A DNA stretch of 64,000 bases from JARYGU01 sp033795365. GTDB taxonomy: Bacteria; Pseudomonadota; Alphaproteobacteria; Rhizobiales; Rhizobiaceae. Below, piece after piece: positions 17,464 through 28,439 of the stretch (its first letter is position 1; each line of letters begins with the position of its first letter). The stretch is taken from assembly GCA_033795365.1 (NCBI GenBank), contig JARYGU010000007.1:177272-241271 (forward strand). Direction: 5' to 3'. The notes under the pieces were generated by a model. The model searched no databases. It was given only the letters and a program-made list of their open reading frames with translations, and was not told the DNA's origin. A program made the translations under genes and the position numbers.

Positions 17464-19008
17464 CTATGCCTCATCCGTTTGCGTTGCAGGACGGCCTTCC
17501 CGTAGTGTGAGCAGGCAGATGGCGGCCGTCAGTATGGCGAGCACCGCAAGCACAAGCAGGATCACGCGGAGCGCATCCGTGTAGGCGGCATTCGCCAGTG
17601 CCATGATCGTTCCGTCCAGCGCCGGGCTTTCGTTCGTCGCGGCACCATGTGCGCCGCTGCTGATCGTCGATGCGATCGCGGCAGCGCTTGTCGAAAGCGA
17701 GATGGCGTTGTCGGCTGCGGCGACGGTCAGGCCGTGCGCCGTAAGCCCGACCAGTGCGGCACCGATTGCCGCGATGGCGATGGCCTCGCCCGCAACACGC
17801 ATGGTGGTGAAGATGCCGGCCGCCATGCCGGCACGCTCCTTCGGCACGACGCTGACGGACAGCGCGTCCATCAATCCCCATGGCAGGCCGTTGCCGATGC
17901 CGATCAGCAGCATCGGCAGGATCATCGGGCCGAGCCCTGCTTCGGACGAAAGCCGCATCAGCAGCAGCGCGCCGGCGGCAGCGATCAGGAAGCCGACGCC
18001 GGACAGGACGCCGGGCGAGACGAACCTTGCCAACCGGCCGGCGATCAGTGGCACCACGAGCATCGGTGCGGTGAGCGGCAGGATGGCGAGGCCGGCGGCG
18101 AAGGCGTCCCGTCCCTGGATGGCCATGAACCAGATCGGCAGATAGACGATCAGGGCGACGAAGCTGAATCCGGTCGCAACCGGCAGGAGCTGGACTCCGA
18201 TGAAGCGCGGATAGCGGAACAGCGACAGGTCGAGCATTGGATGCGCGCTCTTCAACTCGGCGGCAACGAAAGCCGCAAGTAGGACAACTGCGCCGCCGAT
18301 CAGGACGAGAACCATGGCGCTTGCCCATCCCTCCTGCGGACCGAGCACGATGGCGAAGGTCAGGCTTACCAGAGCGGCCGTGAACAAGGTCGTTCCCGGC
18401 CAGTCGATCCCTTGCGCATCCGGGTCGCGCGATTCCCTGATCCGGGGCGTTCCGAGCACGAGGATGAGGATCGAGATGACGGGGATGGCGAAATAGAGCG
18501 CGCGCCAGCCCCAATGCTCGATGACGAAGCCGGACGCCATGGGGCCGAAGGCGAGGCCAACGCCGAATGCCGTTCCGAGGAAGGAGAAGGCGCGCGGCCG
18601 CTCTGAGCCCTCGAACTCCTGTGCGAGCAACGAGGTGGCCGATGTCAGGACCAGCGCCCCGCCGATGCCTTCGAGCGCGCGCAGGAGGTTGAGCACCAGC
18701 AGACTCGGTGTGAGGCCGATCAAGACGGAGGTGACGGCGAAGATCACGAGGCCCGTCACGAAGCAGCGCTTGCGGCCGATCTGATCGCCCAGCGTCCCCG
18801 CCGCCATGACGCAGCCTCCGAAGGCGATGGCGTAGGCGTTCACGATCCATCCGAGGCTGGCCTGATCGCCGCCGAGATCGCGCGCGACCGAGGGAATGGA
18901 AATGGCCGGGCCGGTGAAGACCAGGGGGATGATGACGGCCGAGGTGCAGATCGCGACGAGAACCTTGTAGCGGTTATCGGCTGTGGTCGGGATTGATGTT
19001 GCGTCCAT
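17464..19008 (-). CDS. MFS transporter, DHA2 (14-TM drug:H+ antiporter) type
   Basis: 514 residues from the ATG at 19008; the longer open frame runs through the divergent LysR gene and is rejected. Hydrophobic segments repeat about 14 times. The motif DQIGRKRCF between TM2 and TM3 is the MFS signature, and ALEGIGGALVLTSATSLL with the GxAFGVGLAFGPMASGFVIEHWGW stretch is the antiporter motif C region of EmrB/QacA-like pumps. Expected role: proton-driven efflux of toxic organic compounds across the inner membrane. The divergent LysR gene at 19150 is its likely regulator. Confidence 0.92.
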   Translation of the reverse strand: MDATSIPTTADNRYKVLVAICTSAVIIPLVFTGPAISIPSVARDLGGDQASLGWIVNAYAIAFGGCVMAAGTLGDQIGRKRCFVTGLVIFAVTSVLIGLTPSLLVLNLLRALEGIGGALVLTSATSLLAQEFEGSERPRAFSFLGTAFGVGLAFGPMASGFVIEHWGWRALYFAIPVISILILVLGTPRIRESRDPDAQGIDWPGTTLFTAALVSLTFAIVLGPQEGWASAMVLVLIGGAVVLLAAFVAAELKSAHPMLDLSLFRYPRFIGVQLLPVATGFSFVALIVYLPIWFMAIQGRDAFAAGLAILPLTAPMLVVPLIAGRLARFVSPGVLSGVGFLIAAAGALLLMRLSSEAGLGPMILPMLLIGIGNGLPWGLMDALSVSVVPKERAGMAAGIFTTMRVAGEAIAIAAIGAALVGLTAHGLTVAAADNAISLSTSAAAIASTISSGAHGAATNESPALDGTIMALANAAYTDALRVILLVLAVLAILTAAICLLTLREGRPATQTDEA

Positions 19009-19149
19009 GTCGAACTCCGTTTCGCCGCGCGGGAGCGCCCGGCGAGACGGAGGGAGCGGAAGCGCGAACAGTTTTCCGCGATGGTAATTTCTGGATACAG
19101 AGGCGATAATGCTGCAATATGTCGGATCATCTCTGCATAGGATGCAGCA

Positions 19150-20073
19150 ATGGATGGAACGGATTTCGACCAGATCGCGGCCTTTCTCGCCACGGTCGAG
19201 CACGCAGGCTTCACCGCTGCTGGGACGGCGCTGAACAGGGATGGCTCGCTTGTCTCGCGGCGGGTGACGGCGCTGGAAAAGCGCCTGGGCGTGCGGCTTC
19301 TGGAACGGACGACGCGCCGGGTGGCCCTGACCGAAGCCGGCGAAGCCTATTATCAGCGAATGCGCAAGGCCGTTCAGGCGATGGGCGAGATCGACGCCGA
19401 AGCCGTTGACGCGGCCGGCTCGGTGCGGGGTACGCTGCGCTTGTCTCTTCCGGCGACCTTTGGGCGCATGTGGATCGCACCGATCCTGCCGGCATTTCTC
19501 CGGCAGCATCCTGGCCTCACCGTCGAAGCGCGCCATGAGGATCGCTATGTCGATCTCGTGGCCGAAGGCTTCGACGTTGCCGTGCGGATTGGCGATCTCG
19601 CCGACAGCCGCCTGATTGCGCGCAAACTGGCCCCCGCCAGTCGCCTGTTGTGCGCTTCGCCTGACTACCTTGCCGAACGCGGTAGCCCGGCGCATCCCTC
19701 CGACCTTGGCAAACACGCCTGCATCGGGTTTTCGCGTCTCGCCTCGCATCCTGTCTGGCATCTCGGCGACAACGGCAAGACGATTGCAGTTCGCATTTCC
19801 GGGCCGCTCGTCACTGACGATGCGACGAGCTTGATCCAGGCCGCTGTCGCGGGTGTCGGTATCGCGATGGTTTCCGACTGGCTCGCGGGGCCGGAACTCA
19901 AGAGCGGCCGTCTGGTGCCGATCCTCCAAGCTTATCCAGTCGTAACGCAGGAAGCGATTTACCTCGTCCACCCTTCGACCAAGCTGGTTCCAGCGAAGAC
20001 GCGAGCCTTTGTAGAATGGTTGGCTGACACCATGACGCCCAAGGTCGGAACGCTCCCATTCTTCGCTAAATGA
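19150..20073 (+). CDS. LysR family transcriptional regulator
   Basis: 307 residues. The winged helix contains DGSLVSRRVTALEKRLGVRLL and ERTTRRVALTEAG; the effector domain has VAEGFDVAVRIGDL and FAKTRAFVEWL-like C-terminal elements. It is divergent from the DHA2 efflux gene with a 141-bp gap and probably controls it. It is distinct enough from the LysR genes at 2042 and 4550 to be a separate branch of the same large family. Confidence 0.91.
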   Translation: MDGTDFDQIAAFLATVEHAGFTAAGTALNRDGSLVSRRVTALEKRLGVRLLERTTRRVALTEAGEAYYQRMRKAVQAMGEIDAEAVDAAGSVRGTLRLSLPATFGRMWIAPILPAFLRQHPGLTVEARHEDRYVDLVAEGFDVAVRIGDLADSRLIARKLAPASRLLCASPDYLAERGSPAHPSDLGKHACIGFSRLASHPVWHLGDNGKTIAVRISGPLVTDDATSLIQAAVAGVGIAMVSDWLAGPELKSGRLVPILQAYPVVTQEAIYLVHPSTKLVPAKTRAFVEWLADTMTPKVGTLPFFAK

Positions 20074-20167
20074 TGCTTGTGCGGTTCCGGGGCGTGACGA
20101 CCGGTCGGTCGCTTCACGGTGAAGCTCTCCCTCGCAAATCTGAGCACGACCTCGGCGACGCATCGGC

Positions 20168-21385
20168 TCAAGCCTCGCTTGCCGCCGGCTTGACCTCAGC
20201 CCGGCTGTGATGCGCTTCGCGTTTGTCGAGGAAGCGACTCCACAAGGTCAGCAGCAGGCCGACGCCGACCATGATTGCGCCGACCCACGGCGTTGCGCCC
20301 AGCCCCAGGCTGGAATCGGCCACTGTTCCACCGATGAAGGCGCCGAGAGCGATCCCGGCATTCGCGGCCGACACGTTGATCGTGGAAGCGATGTCCACGC
20401 TTCCGGGCCGAAAACGCATGGCGAGTTGCACGACATAGAGCGCCAGACCCGGAATGTTGCAGAACATGAGTGCGCCAAGCACGCCAAGCGTCAGGATCGA
20501 ACCGATCTTGGACGGAGCCGTGAAGGTGAAGATCAGCAGCACTGCCGCCTGTGCGCCGAGCATCAGCGCCAGCGCCGGCACTACGGCCTTGTCGGACACC
20601 CGGCCTCCGAGGAAGTTGCCGACGATGACCGATACCCCGTAGAGCGCCAGCATCCAGGCTACGCCATTTGGGCCGAAGCCCGTTATGTCCGCGAGGATGC
20701 TGGGAAGATAGGCGAAGGCGACGAACGTGCCGCCCCAGGCACAGAAGTTCATGCCGAACGCCATGAGCAGCCGCCCGCTACCGAGCACCTTGATCTGATC
20801 TATGAGGCTTCCCGCCGGCGCGATGTCGATCTTGCGAGGTAAGGTCGCCGCCATGCCGACCAACGACACAAAACCCACCGCCGCGACGAACCAATAGGAC
20901 ATGGGCCAGCCGAGGCGCTGTCCGATGACGGTGGCTATCGGCACGCCGGCCGCGACCGCGATCGACAGACCACCGAACACGATCGCCACCGCCGAAGCCC
21001 TCCGGTCTTCCGAAACGAAGCTCGCGGCGATGGCCGCCCCGACGCCGAAGAAGATGCCATGCGGCAGGGCGGAGAGAACACGCATGGCGATAAGGAACGC
21101 ATAGCTCGTGCTCAAGGCGGCGGCCGCATTGGCGACGACGAACAACGTCATGACCGCCAGCATGAGCGTCTTGCGCGAGAGGCTTCCCGTTAGGGCTGCG
21201 AGGATCGGCGAACCGAAGCTGACCCCGAGCGCATAGCCGCTGACGACGAGCCCGGCCCGCGCGAGATTGATCCCGAAGTCATCGGCGATCTGCGGCAGAA
21301 CGCCGACGCTCGCATACTCGGTGGTGCCGATGGCGAATCCGCCGACCATCATGGCCAAAAGGGCGGGCATTCTGCTCGTGCTCAA
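20168..21385 (-). CDS. MFS transporter, sugar-efflux/AraJ-like
   Basis: 405 residues with 12 predicted transmembrane segments. I choose the TTG at 21385, which has AAAGGAG seven bases upstream and yields (M)STSRMPALLAMMVGGFAIGTTEYASVGVLPQIADDFG. This start is typical of the AraJ/YdhP-like MFS subgroup (GTTEY, LPQIA). The TTG follows the stop codon of the upstream LLM oxidoreductase by one base, so the two are translationally coupled. Probably exports a small polar or drug-like compound; the substrate is not predictable. Confidence 0.88.
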   Translation of the reverse strand: MSTSRMPALLAMMVGGFAIGTTEYASVGVLPQIADDFGINLARAGLVVSGYALGVSFGSPILAALTGSLSRKTLMLAVMTLFVVANAAAALSTSYAFLIAMRVLSALPHGIFFGVGAAIAASFVSEDRRASAVAIVFGGLSIAVAAGVPIATVIGQRLGWPMSYWFVAAVGFVSLVGMAATLPRKIDIAPAGSLIDQIKVLGSGRLLMAFGMNFCAWGGTFVAFAYLPSILADITGFGPNGVAWMLALYGVSVIVGNFLGGRVSDKAVVPALALMLGAQAAVLLIFTFTAPSKIGSILTLGVLGALMFCNIPGLALYVVQLAMRFRPGSVDIASTINVSAANAGIALGAFIGGTVADSSLGLGATPWVGAIMVGVGLLLTLWSRFLDKREAHHSRAEVKPAASEA

Positions 21386-21386
21386 A

Positions 21387-22442
21387 TCAGGCTCCTTTCG
21401 TGCCGGCCGCATTGCGCTCCGGTCTGGTGTTGGCTGACGGCGCTGGAAGCGCGCCGTGGGCAAGGTCGGGAAGGACGTCTCGGGCAAGCTCGTCGATCAC
21501 CTCCGGCAGCGGCCGGCGGGAGGGCCGAAGCAGCACGGCCAGATGATCGACGCCCACACCGTGAAGCTGCTCAAGGTGATCGAGGAAAGGCTTCCGGCCG
21601 ATCCGCGCTCCGAACCGGCGGGGTGTCGGCGGTTCGTCGGGATCGTCGGCGAGATCGAGATGAAAGGCGCTGATGAAGACGCCGCGATCCAGGCCGGCGG
21701 CACGCCGAAGCTGGCGGAAATCCGCCGCCTGTGCGGCCAGCCGATCAAGGCCGCCGGGATAGACGAAACGTCCATCCATATTCGCCGCGATCCATTCGTT
21801 GGATTGCTGGCCGTTGCCGGCGATGATTGTGGGAATCGTTCTCTGGACGGGCTTGGGCAGTAGGTCGAAATCGGCGGCTATGCGTCCGTCGCCGAGCGGC
21901 AGGCCGCCGTCCTTCCAGGCGTCGCGTAGGTAGGCGAGGCTCCGGCGGAAGGTCTCGCCACGCCCCTCGAAGTCGAGGCCGAGTAGCGGATATTCCACCG
22001 GCCGGTCGCCCGAAGCGAGGCCGAGGATCAGCCGGCCGCCCGACAGGTGATCGACGGAGGCGGCGGCCTTCGCCACCATCATGGGATGGCGGAGCGGGAG
22101 AACGATGCCGGCCGTGCCGAGCGCCACGTGTTTCGTGATCCCGGCGAGGAAGCCGAGATTGACGAAGGGATCGTAGATCGAGCCCGCGTCGCCGAAGTTT
22201 CTTGGATCGAAGACCGGAACGTCGCGCATCCAGATCGCGGCGAAACCGGAGGCGTCGATCTGCCGGACCAGCTCCGGGTAACGGGAAAGATCGGGCACAC
22301 CATGCGGGCGTCCGTCCGCGATGCGACGCGCTTCGCCCTCCGACGACCAATCGTTGTCGAGCGGAAGTTCGATCCCCAGCGTCAGGTGGCCGGGACGGCG
22401 GATCAGGTCGAGCGCGGCTGCGCATTGGGAACGGGTATCCAT
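21387..22442 (-). CDS. LLM class flavin-dependent oxidoreductase (TIGR03571-like)
   Basis: 351 residues of the bacterial-luciferase-like fold. Typical segments are GFAAIWMRDVPVFDPRNFGDAGSIYDPF, then THVALGTAGIVLPLRHPMMVAKAA (as ITKHVALGTAG) and SGGRLILGLASGDRPVEYPLLG, with FVYPGGLDRLAAQA later. These enzymes use FMNH2 or F420H2 to oxidise organic substrates. It is coupled to the MFS gene downstream and divergent from LysR at 22534, forming an oxidoreductase-exporter unit. The substrate is unknown. Confidence 0.88.
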   Translation of the reverse strand: MDTRSQCAAALDLIRRPGHLTLGIELPLDNDWSSEGEARRIADGRPHGVPDLSRYPELVRQIDASGFAAIWMRDVPVFDPRNFGDAGSIYDPFVNLGFLAGITKHVALGTAGIVLPLRHPMMVAKAAASVDHLSGGRLILGLASGDRPVEYPLLGLDFEGRGETFRRSLAYLRDAWKDGGLPLGDGRIAADFDLLPKPVQRTIPTIIAGNGQQSNEWIAANMDGRFVYPGGLDRLAAQAADFRQLRRAAGLDRGVFISAFHLDLADDPDEPPTPRRFGARIGRKPFLDHLEQLHGVGVDHLAVLLRPSRRPLPEVIDELARDVLPDLAHGALPAPSANTRPERNAAGTKGA

Positions 22443-22533
22443 TCCCGCACCGTATGCGCTCGCTATTCATGCGATAATCCGCTATTCTGGAACGTCAGTA
22501 ATGAAATCAATTCGCGAATGAGGACGAGCCGGC

Positions 22534-23457
22534 ATGAACAACCGCGCAGGCGAGATGGAGGTATTCGTCGAGGCTGTGAATCGCGGCAGCTTCGCGGGTG
22601 CGAGCCGGGCGCTTGGCCTGTCGCCTTCGGCCGTCAGCAAGGTCGTCGGCCGTATCGAGGCGCGGCTGGGGACAAACCTGCTGATCCGTTCGACCCGCTC
22701 GCTCAGTCTCACGCAGGAGGGCGAAATCTATCTGCGCCGCGCCCGCAACGTGCTGGCCGAGATCGAGGACACGGAGCGAGCCATCGCATCGGGCGCGTGC
22801 TCCACGCCGCGCGGCCTGCTGCGAGTCAACGCCTCGGTGCCCATCGCGCACTGCGCGGTGACGCCGCTCCTGCCGGCGTTCCTCGCCCGATTCCCGGAAA
22901 TCGAGGTCGATCTGTCGCTCGATGACGGCATGGTCGATCTGATCGAGAACCGCACCGATGTCGCGATCCGGGTCGGGCCATTGCAGGACTCTGGCTTGAA
23001 AGCCCGCAAGCTGCTGGAGAGCCGCATGGCCGTGGTCGCAGCGCCCGACTACCTCGCGCGCAATCCTCCGCCGGCAACGCCCTCGGACATCAAGCGCCAC
23101 CAGTGCATCGGCTACAATTTCCGCCGCTCAATGCACGAATGGCCGTTCCGCCAGCCGCAAGACGGAACGATGACCTACGCGCCCCTCAATGGCCGGGTGC
23201 AGGTGAACAACGGCGAAACCGTCCGGCGGCTCGCCATCGCCCGGCTCGGTCTCGCCCGTCTGGCGCGGTTTCATGTGCAGCCCGATATTGATGCGGGACT
23301 GCTCGTTCCGGTGCTGGAGGACTTCAATCCCGGCGATGTCGAAACCTTCAGCGCGGTCTATGTTGGCCATGAGCATCTGGCGGCGCGCATCCGGGCATTC
23401 GTCGATTTTCTCGCAGAGAACATGAAGGCGAGCGGCAAGAGAGCATTGGCCGGATGA
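22534..23457 (+). CDS. LysR family transcriptional regulator
   Basis: 307 residues. The DNA-binding region contains LSPSAVSKVVGRIEARLGTNLL and IRSTRSLSLTQEG; the effector domain has DDGMVDLIENRTDVAIRVG. It is divergent from the LLM-MFS pair with a gap of 91 bp and is the likely regulator. The decayed IS630 element begins 53 bp after its stop codon. Confidence 0.91.
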   Translation: MNNRAGEMEVFVEAVNRGSFAGASRALGLSPSAVSKVVGRIEARLGTNLLIRSTRSLSLTQEGEIYLRRARNVLAEIEDTERAIASGACSTPRGLLRVNASVPIAHCAVTPLLPAFLARFPEIEVDLSLDDGMVDLIENRTDVAIRVGPLQDSGLKARKLLESRMAVVAAPDYLARNPPPATPSDIKRHQCIGYNFRRSMHEWPFRQPQDGTMTYAPLNGRVQVNNGETVRRLAIARLGLARLARFHVQPDIDAGLLVPVLEDFNPGDVETFSAVYVGHEHLAARIRAFVDFLAENMKASGKRALAG

Positions 23458-23510
23458 CATGACGGCTGATGCTCATGCCGAGCCGCATGAGTGGCTGCGG
23501 CGCCCACCTA

Positions 23511-24478
23511 GAGCAACGGACGTTCAAGTGAATCGATATCCAGCGGCGTTGAAGTAGTTTCTGCATTTGGCCGGAGAGAACAGGGTGCAGATGTCGCCGA
23601 TGGCTTTCCAGAGGGCGTCGATGCTGCGGACGACCTTTGCTCTCAGATGCGCTTTCAGCTTGGCGAAGGCCATTTCGATCGGATTGAGATCGGGGCTGTA
23701 GGGTGGCAGGAAGAGCAGCCAGGCGCCCTTGGCGCGGACCATCTGTTCGACCTTCTGGCTCTTGGGGGCGGCCAGACTGTCGAGAATGACGACATCGCCG
23801 TGTCGCGGCGTGGGCGCGAGCTGTGTTTCGACGTAGGTCTCGAAGATGCGCCGGTTCATCGGCCGGTCGACAACGAAGGGTGCCGTCAGCCCGTCGCATC
23901 GCAAGCCGGCGATGAAGGTCTGTGTCTTCCAATGACCGAAGGGCGCCTTGCTCTTCAGGCGGCGGCCCCTGAGGCAGCCGCCGCGCAGCCGCGTCATCTT
24001 CGTCGTTGTGCTGGTTTCATCAATAAAGACAAGGCGATGGGGCTCAAGTCGCATCCTCGGCTGCCGCCCGGTCATCCAGGCTTGCCGGGTCTGGCGGATG
24101 TCCGGGCGATCTTGCTCGCTCGCCAGCAGCGTTTTTTTTGAAGCGGTAGCCGCGTTGCGGATAAACCAGCGGGAGATCGAAGCCGGATCGACATGCGTGC
24201 CCTTGGCCGCCAGTTCGGCGCTGAGTTCAGGCATGGTTATATCGTCCTTTTCGCCGATCCGGCGAAGCAGAAAGCTGCCTGACGACGAAGGAAACCGACA
24301 CGCCAAAGTGGGCCGCCGCCGCATGACGCGAGTGCCCGGCATCGACAAAGCGAGAAACCCGTTCCCGAAGATCACGTGAATAGGCTTTGGGCATCGCAAA
24401 TCACCTCCGGACGAAAGTGAATCACGAATGCCCGCGCAACGGAATCCCACAACGACTCAACCTGAGTATCCGACGCTC
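23511..24478. mobile_element. IS630-family element, decayed copy
   Basis: 968 bp bounded by imperfect terminal inverted repeats. The left end reads GAGCAACGGACGTTCA and the complement of the right end GAGCGTCGGATACTCA, agreeing at 11 of 16 positions. A TA dinucleotide flanks both ends (23509-23510 and 24479-24480), the target duplication expected for IS630/Tc1-mariner elements. The interior carries one transposase gene on the minus strand that has lost part of its N-terminal half. Confidence 0.8.
23524..24394 (-). pseudogene. IS630 transposase with internal deletion
   Basis: The ATG at 24394 gives MPKAYSRDLRERVSRFVDAG, then a helix-turn-helix HAAAAHFGVSVSFVV, after which the frame is lost. 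The rest continues in another frame as FLLRRIGEKDDITMPELSAEL through a full DDE domain ending CRNYFNAAGYRF. Related IS630 transposases have roughly 30 extra residues at the join (the GSYEPKPEGGWRY-like linker), so about 100 bp are missing. Near 24130-24150 two compensating insertions replace the expected NGYRFKK with NAATASKK. The catalytic region reads LDSLAAPKS where the family has LDNLAAHKS. The copy is very likely inactive. Confidence 0.82.
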
Positions 24479-24565
24479 TAGAATTCGACGGCGATCACTT
24501 AATGGCTACCAGAAGACCGAAAGTCGCCCATCGACTGTAAGCGATTCGAACCTTTTCACCGCCCA

Positions 24566-24593
24566 AAAAAGCGCCGCTGTTTCTGCGCTTTTT
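24566..24593 (-). terminator. Intrinsic terminator downstream of tRNA-Arg
   Basis: AAAAAGCGC (24566-24574) and GCGCTTTTT (24585-24593) form a 9-bp stem around a 10-nt loop. It lies 56 bp beyond the 3' end of the tRNA gene in the direction of its transcription. The A/T ends make it usable from both sides. Confidence 0.7.
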
Positions 24594-24648
24594 GCACGGT
24601 CGTAGTTTCGGCGGTTATCAACGGCTATGGAGGGAAATCTGCGGTATT

Positions 24649-24725
24649 TGGCGCACCCGACAGGATTCGAACCTGTGACCTTTGGAATCGGAATCCAACA
24701 CTCTATCCAGCTGAGCTACGGGTGC
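24649..24725 (-). tRNA. tRNA-Arg (anticodon CCG)
   Basis: A 77-nt cloverleaf can be folded: acceptor GCACCCG/CGGGTGC, a D-arm in GTAGCTCAGCTGGATAGAG, anticodon stem TTGGA/TCCAA around the loop TTCCGAT (anticodon CCG, read for CGG codons), and a T-arm CACAGGTTCGAATCCTGTCG. The discriminator base is G and CCA is encoded. Its 3' end faces the accessory DNA to the left, so it is a candidate attachment site for an island. Confidence 0.95.
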
Positions 24726-24893
24726 ATCCGTGTCGTCCGGGGAGGCCGGATGTCGACTGGTGTGGGTTCATAACCCAGCTTCGTCGTCTCTTCAATGGTG
24801 AAAACCGTTTGAGGCGAGAGGAATTTTTCGAGGCCGGGAGGCAAGCCGCGCAGGTAGGCCCCCGCGCGGCGTCGACGTTCTGGGCCCGTGTTC

Positions 24894-25679
<786 letters not shown>

Positions 25680-25693
25680 AGTTCGGACTCCTC

Positions 25694-27007
25694 TTACTTG
25701 GCGCGGGCGCGATAGACGGTGTCGAGCCACACGGCGAGCACCAGGACTATGCCGACAACGATGCGCTGGAGCGGACTGTCGATGCCGAGCAGCACCATGC
25801 CCGACTGCAGCGATTGCATGACGAAGGCGCCGAGCATGGCGCCGGCGATGGTGCCCGTTCCGCCGGCCAGCGACGTGCCGCCGATCACTGCCGCCGCGAT
25901 CGTATAGAGCTCGTCGAGTTCACCCTGAGCGTTGGTGGCGGCGTTGAGGCGGGCGGTCGAGATCGCCGCCGCTATGGCGCAGAGCATGCCCATCAGCGCG
26001 AAGATGCGCACCGTCACCCAGCGGGTCTTGATGCCCGCAAGCTCGGCGGCTTCCGGGTTGCCGCCGATGGCGAAGACGTAGCGGCCGAAGCGCAGCCTCG
26101 TTGCGATGAAGGTCATGACGATGCCCACCGCGATCGCGATCAGCACGGGTATCGCGATGCCGTGCGGGATCTGCAGGCCGCCCTCGGGCCAGACGATGCC
26201 GTTGGCATCCGCATACCGGCGGGCGATGTTCGTCGGCCAGTAGTAATGATTGGCGACGGAGATGGCGCCGAGCACGATGGCGCAGCCGAGCACGACCAGG
26301 AAATATTCCGCCCAGACCGGGCGGCGGGGGAAGCCGAAGCGCTTGCGCTGCTTGCGGCTGTTGATGATGGCCGCGACGATCGCGAGGCACGCGAGAATAC
26401 CGACGATCCAGCTCGCGGTCGCGCCGATCGAGCCTTCCGTGCCGCCGCCCATCAGGCGGAACGTGGCATTCATCGGGGCGACCGTCTGGCCGCTGGTGAC
26501 GAACCAGGTCGCGCCGCGCCAGACGAGCAGGCCGCCGAGCGTCACGATGAAGGACGGCACACGCAGGAACGCGATAATGAAGCCGTGCAGCGCGCCGATC
26601 GCGCCGCCGACGACGATGCCGCAGGCCAGCGTGACGATCCAGAGCACCGAACTGTCGAGGCCCAGATATTGCGGCAGCACCCGGACCTGCATGACGCCCA
26701 TGATCATGCCGCAGAAGCCGAGAACCGAACCGACAGAAAGGTCGATGTTGCGCGTGACGATGATCAGCACCATGCCCGTCGCCATAACCGCGACTGAAGC
26801 CGTCTGCACCGTCAGGTTCCAGAGGTTGCGCGGTGTCAGGAAAAGACCGCCCGTGGCGATCTCGAACCCGAACCAGATGATCAGCAGCGCTGCGACCATG
26901 CCGAGCAGCCGGGTATCGATCTCGGTCGCCCGGAAGAAGCGCTTCAGCGGATTTTCCGCCGCGTTGCGGGCGCGATTGAATTGTGCGGTATTTGTCGTAT
27001 CGGCCAT
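25694..27007 (-). CDS. xylH: D-xylose ABC transporter permease
   Basis: 437 residues, long for the ribose/xylose permease family and matching XylH. Multiple membrane segments are present, with the conserved NIDLSVGSVLGF, VPSFIVTLGGLLVWRG, the cytoplasmic FAIGGNPEAAELAGI motif and AAVIGGTSLAGGTGTI. A characteristic insertion of about 60 residues lies near residues 190-290. It sits between the binding protein and the ATPase; a strong hairpin (27098-27130) separates it from xylF. Confidence 0.93.
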   Translation of the reverse strand: MADTTNTAQFNRARNAAENPLKRFFRATEIDTRLLGMVAALLIIWFGFEIATGGLFLTPRNLWNLTVQTASVAVMATGMVLIIVTRNIDLSVGSVLGFCGMIMGVMQVRVLPQYLGLDSSVLWIVTLACGIVVGGAIGALHGFIIAFLRVPSFIVTLGGLLVWRGATWFVTSGQTVAPMNATFRLMGGGTEGSIGATASWIVGILACLAIVAAIINSRKQRKRFGFPRRPVWAEYFLVVLGCAIVLGAISVANHYYWPTNIARRYADANGIVWPEGGLQIPHGIAIPVLIAIAVGIVMTFIATRLRFGRYVFAIGGNPEAAELAGIKTRWVTVRIFALMGMLCAIAAAISTARLNAATNAQGELDELYTIAAAVIGGTSLAGGTGTIAGAMLGAFVMQSLQSGMVLLGIDSPLQRIVVGIVLVLAVWLDTVYRARAK

Positions 27008-27097
27008 GGCCCTGCCGCTCTCCCCACGTTTTCTTGTCGGTTAATCCGGACTTTCTTCCCGCATTCTACAGTGGGCATGTCCGGTGCCCAACCCAAA

Positions 27098-27130
27098 CAA
27101 ACGCCGCAACGATTTTCGTCGCGGCGTTTG
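27098..27130 (-). other. Stable intercistronic hairpin between xylF and xylH
   Basis: The arms CAAACGCCGCAACGA (27098-27112) and TCGTCGCGGCGTTTG (27116-27130) pair along 15 bp with one wobble-type mismatch around a 3-nt loop. It lies 30 bp after the xylF stop and 91 bp before the xylH start. Such hairpins typically protect the upstream binding-protein message or attenuate the downstream genes, giving more binding protein than membrane components. Confidence 0.7.
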
Positions 27131-27159
27131 CATCAGATCATGTCAATGTCTGCGGCCGA

Positions 27160-28200
<1,041 letters not shown>

Positions 28201-28304
28201 ATTATCCTCCCGAGAGATCGCCGGCACCCGGACGAACCTCCCGTCCAGTCGGCAACCGGCCACGAATGCTGTCTTGAAAGATGTCCCCTTAATTAGAAAG
28301 AGTT

Positions 28305-28325
28305 TTTTCTCGACAGTCGAGAAAA
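28305..28325. promoter_or_regulatory. Perfect 21-bp palindrome, candidate XylR operator
   Basis: TTTTCTCGAC (28305-28314), a single A, then GTCGAGAAAA (28316-28325): a perfect 10-bp dyad about 105 bp upstream of xylF and 115 bp upstream of the chosen start of the ROK gene. Its position between the divergent units, and the known habit of ROK repressors of binding such dyads, make it the best operator candidate here. Confidence 0.65.
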
Positions 28326-28439
28326 TAGATGTCAGAGTTTTCCGAAGCTGTCAACAACGCTTGTGGCGTCTTGCTCGACGGCGTGACAGATGCTTTGGGA
28401 GGAGCATGTGTTGCCTTCAGCATTTTTCGGGATTGGTCC

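Noticed and set aside
17464..20163. Very long reading of the MFS transporter (899 codons)
   Set aside because: The first 385 codons are the antisense of the LysR gene at 19150; the MFS fold starts at the ATG at 19008.
24543..24674. Direct repeat GATTCGAACCT as attL/attR of an island
   Set aside because: Only 11 bp and equal to the universal T-loop core, so it may be chance or an old tRNA fragment.
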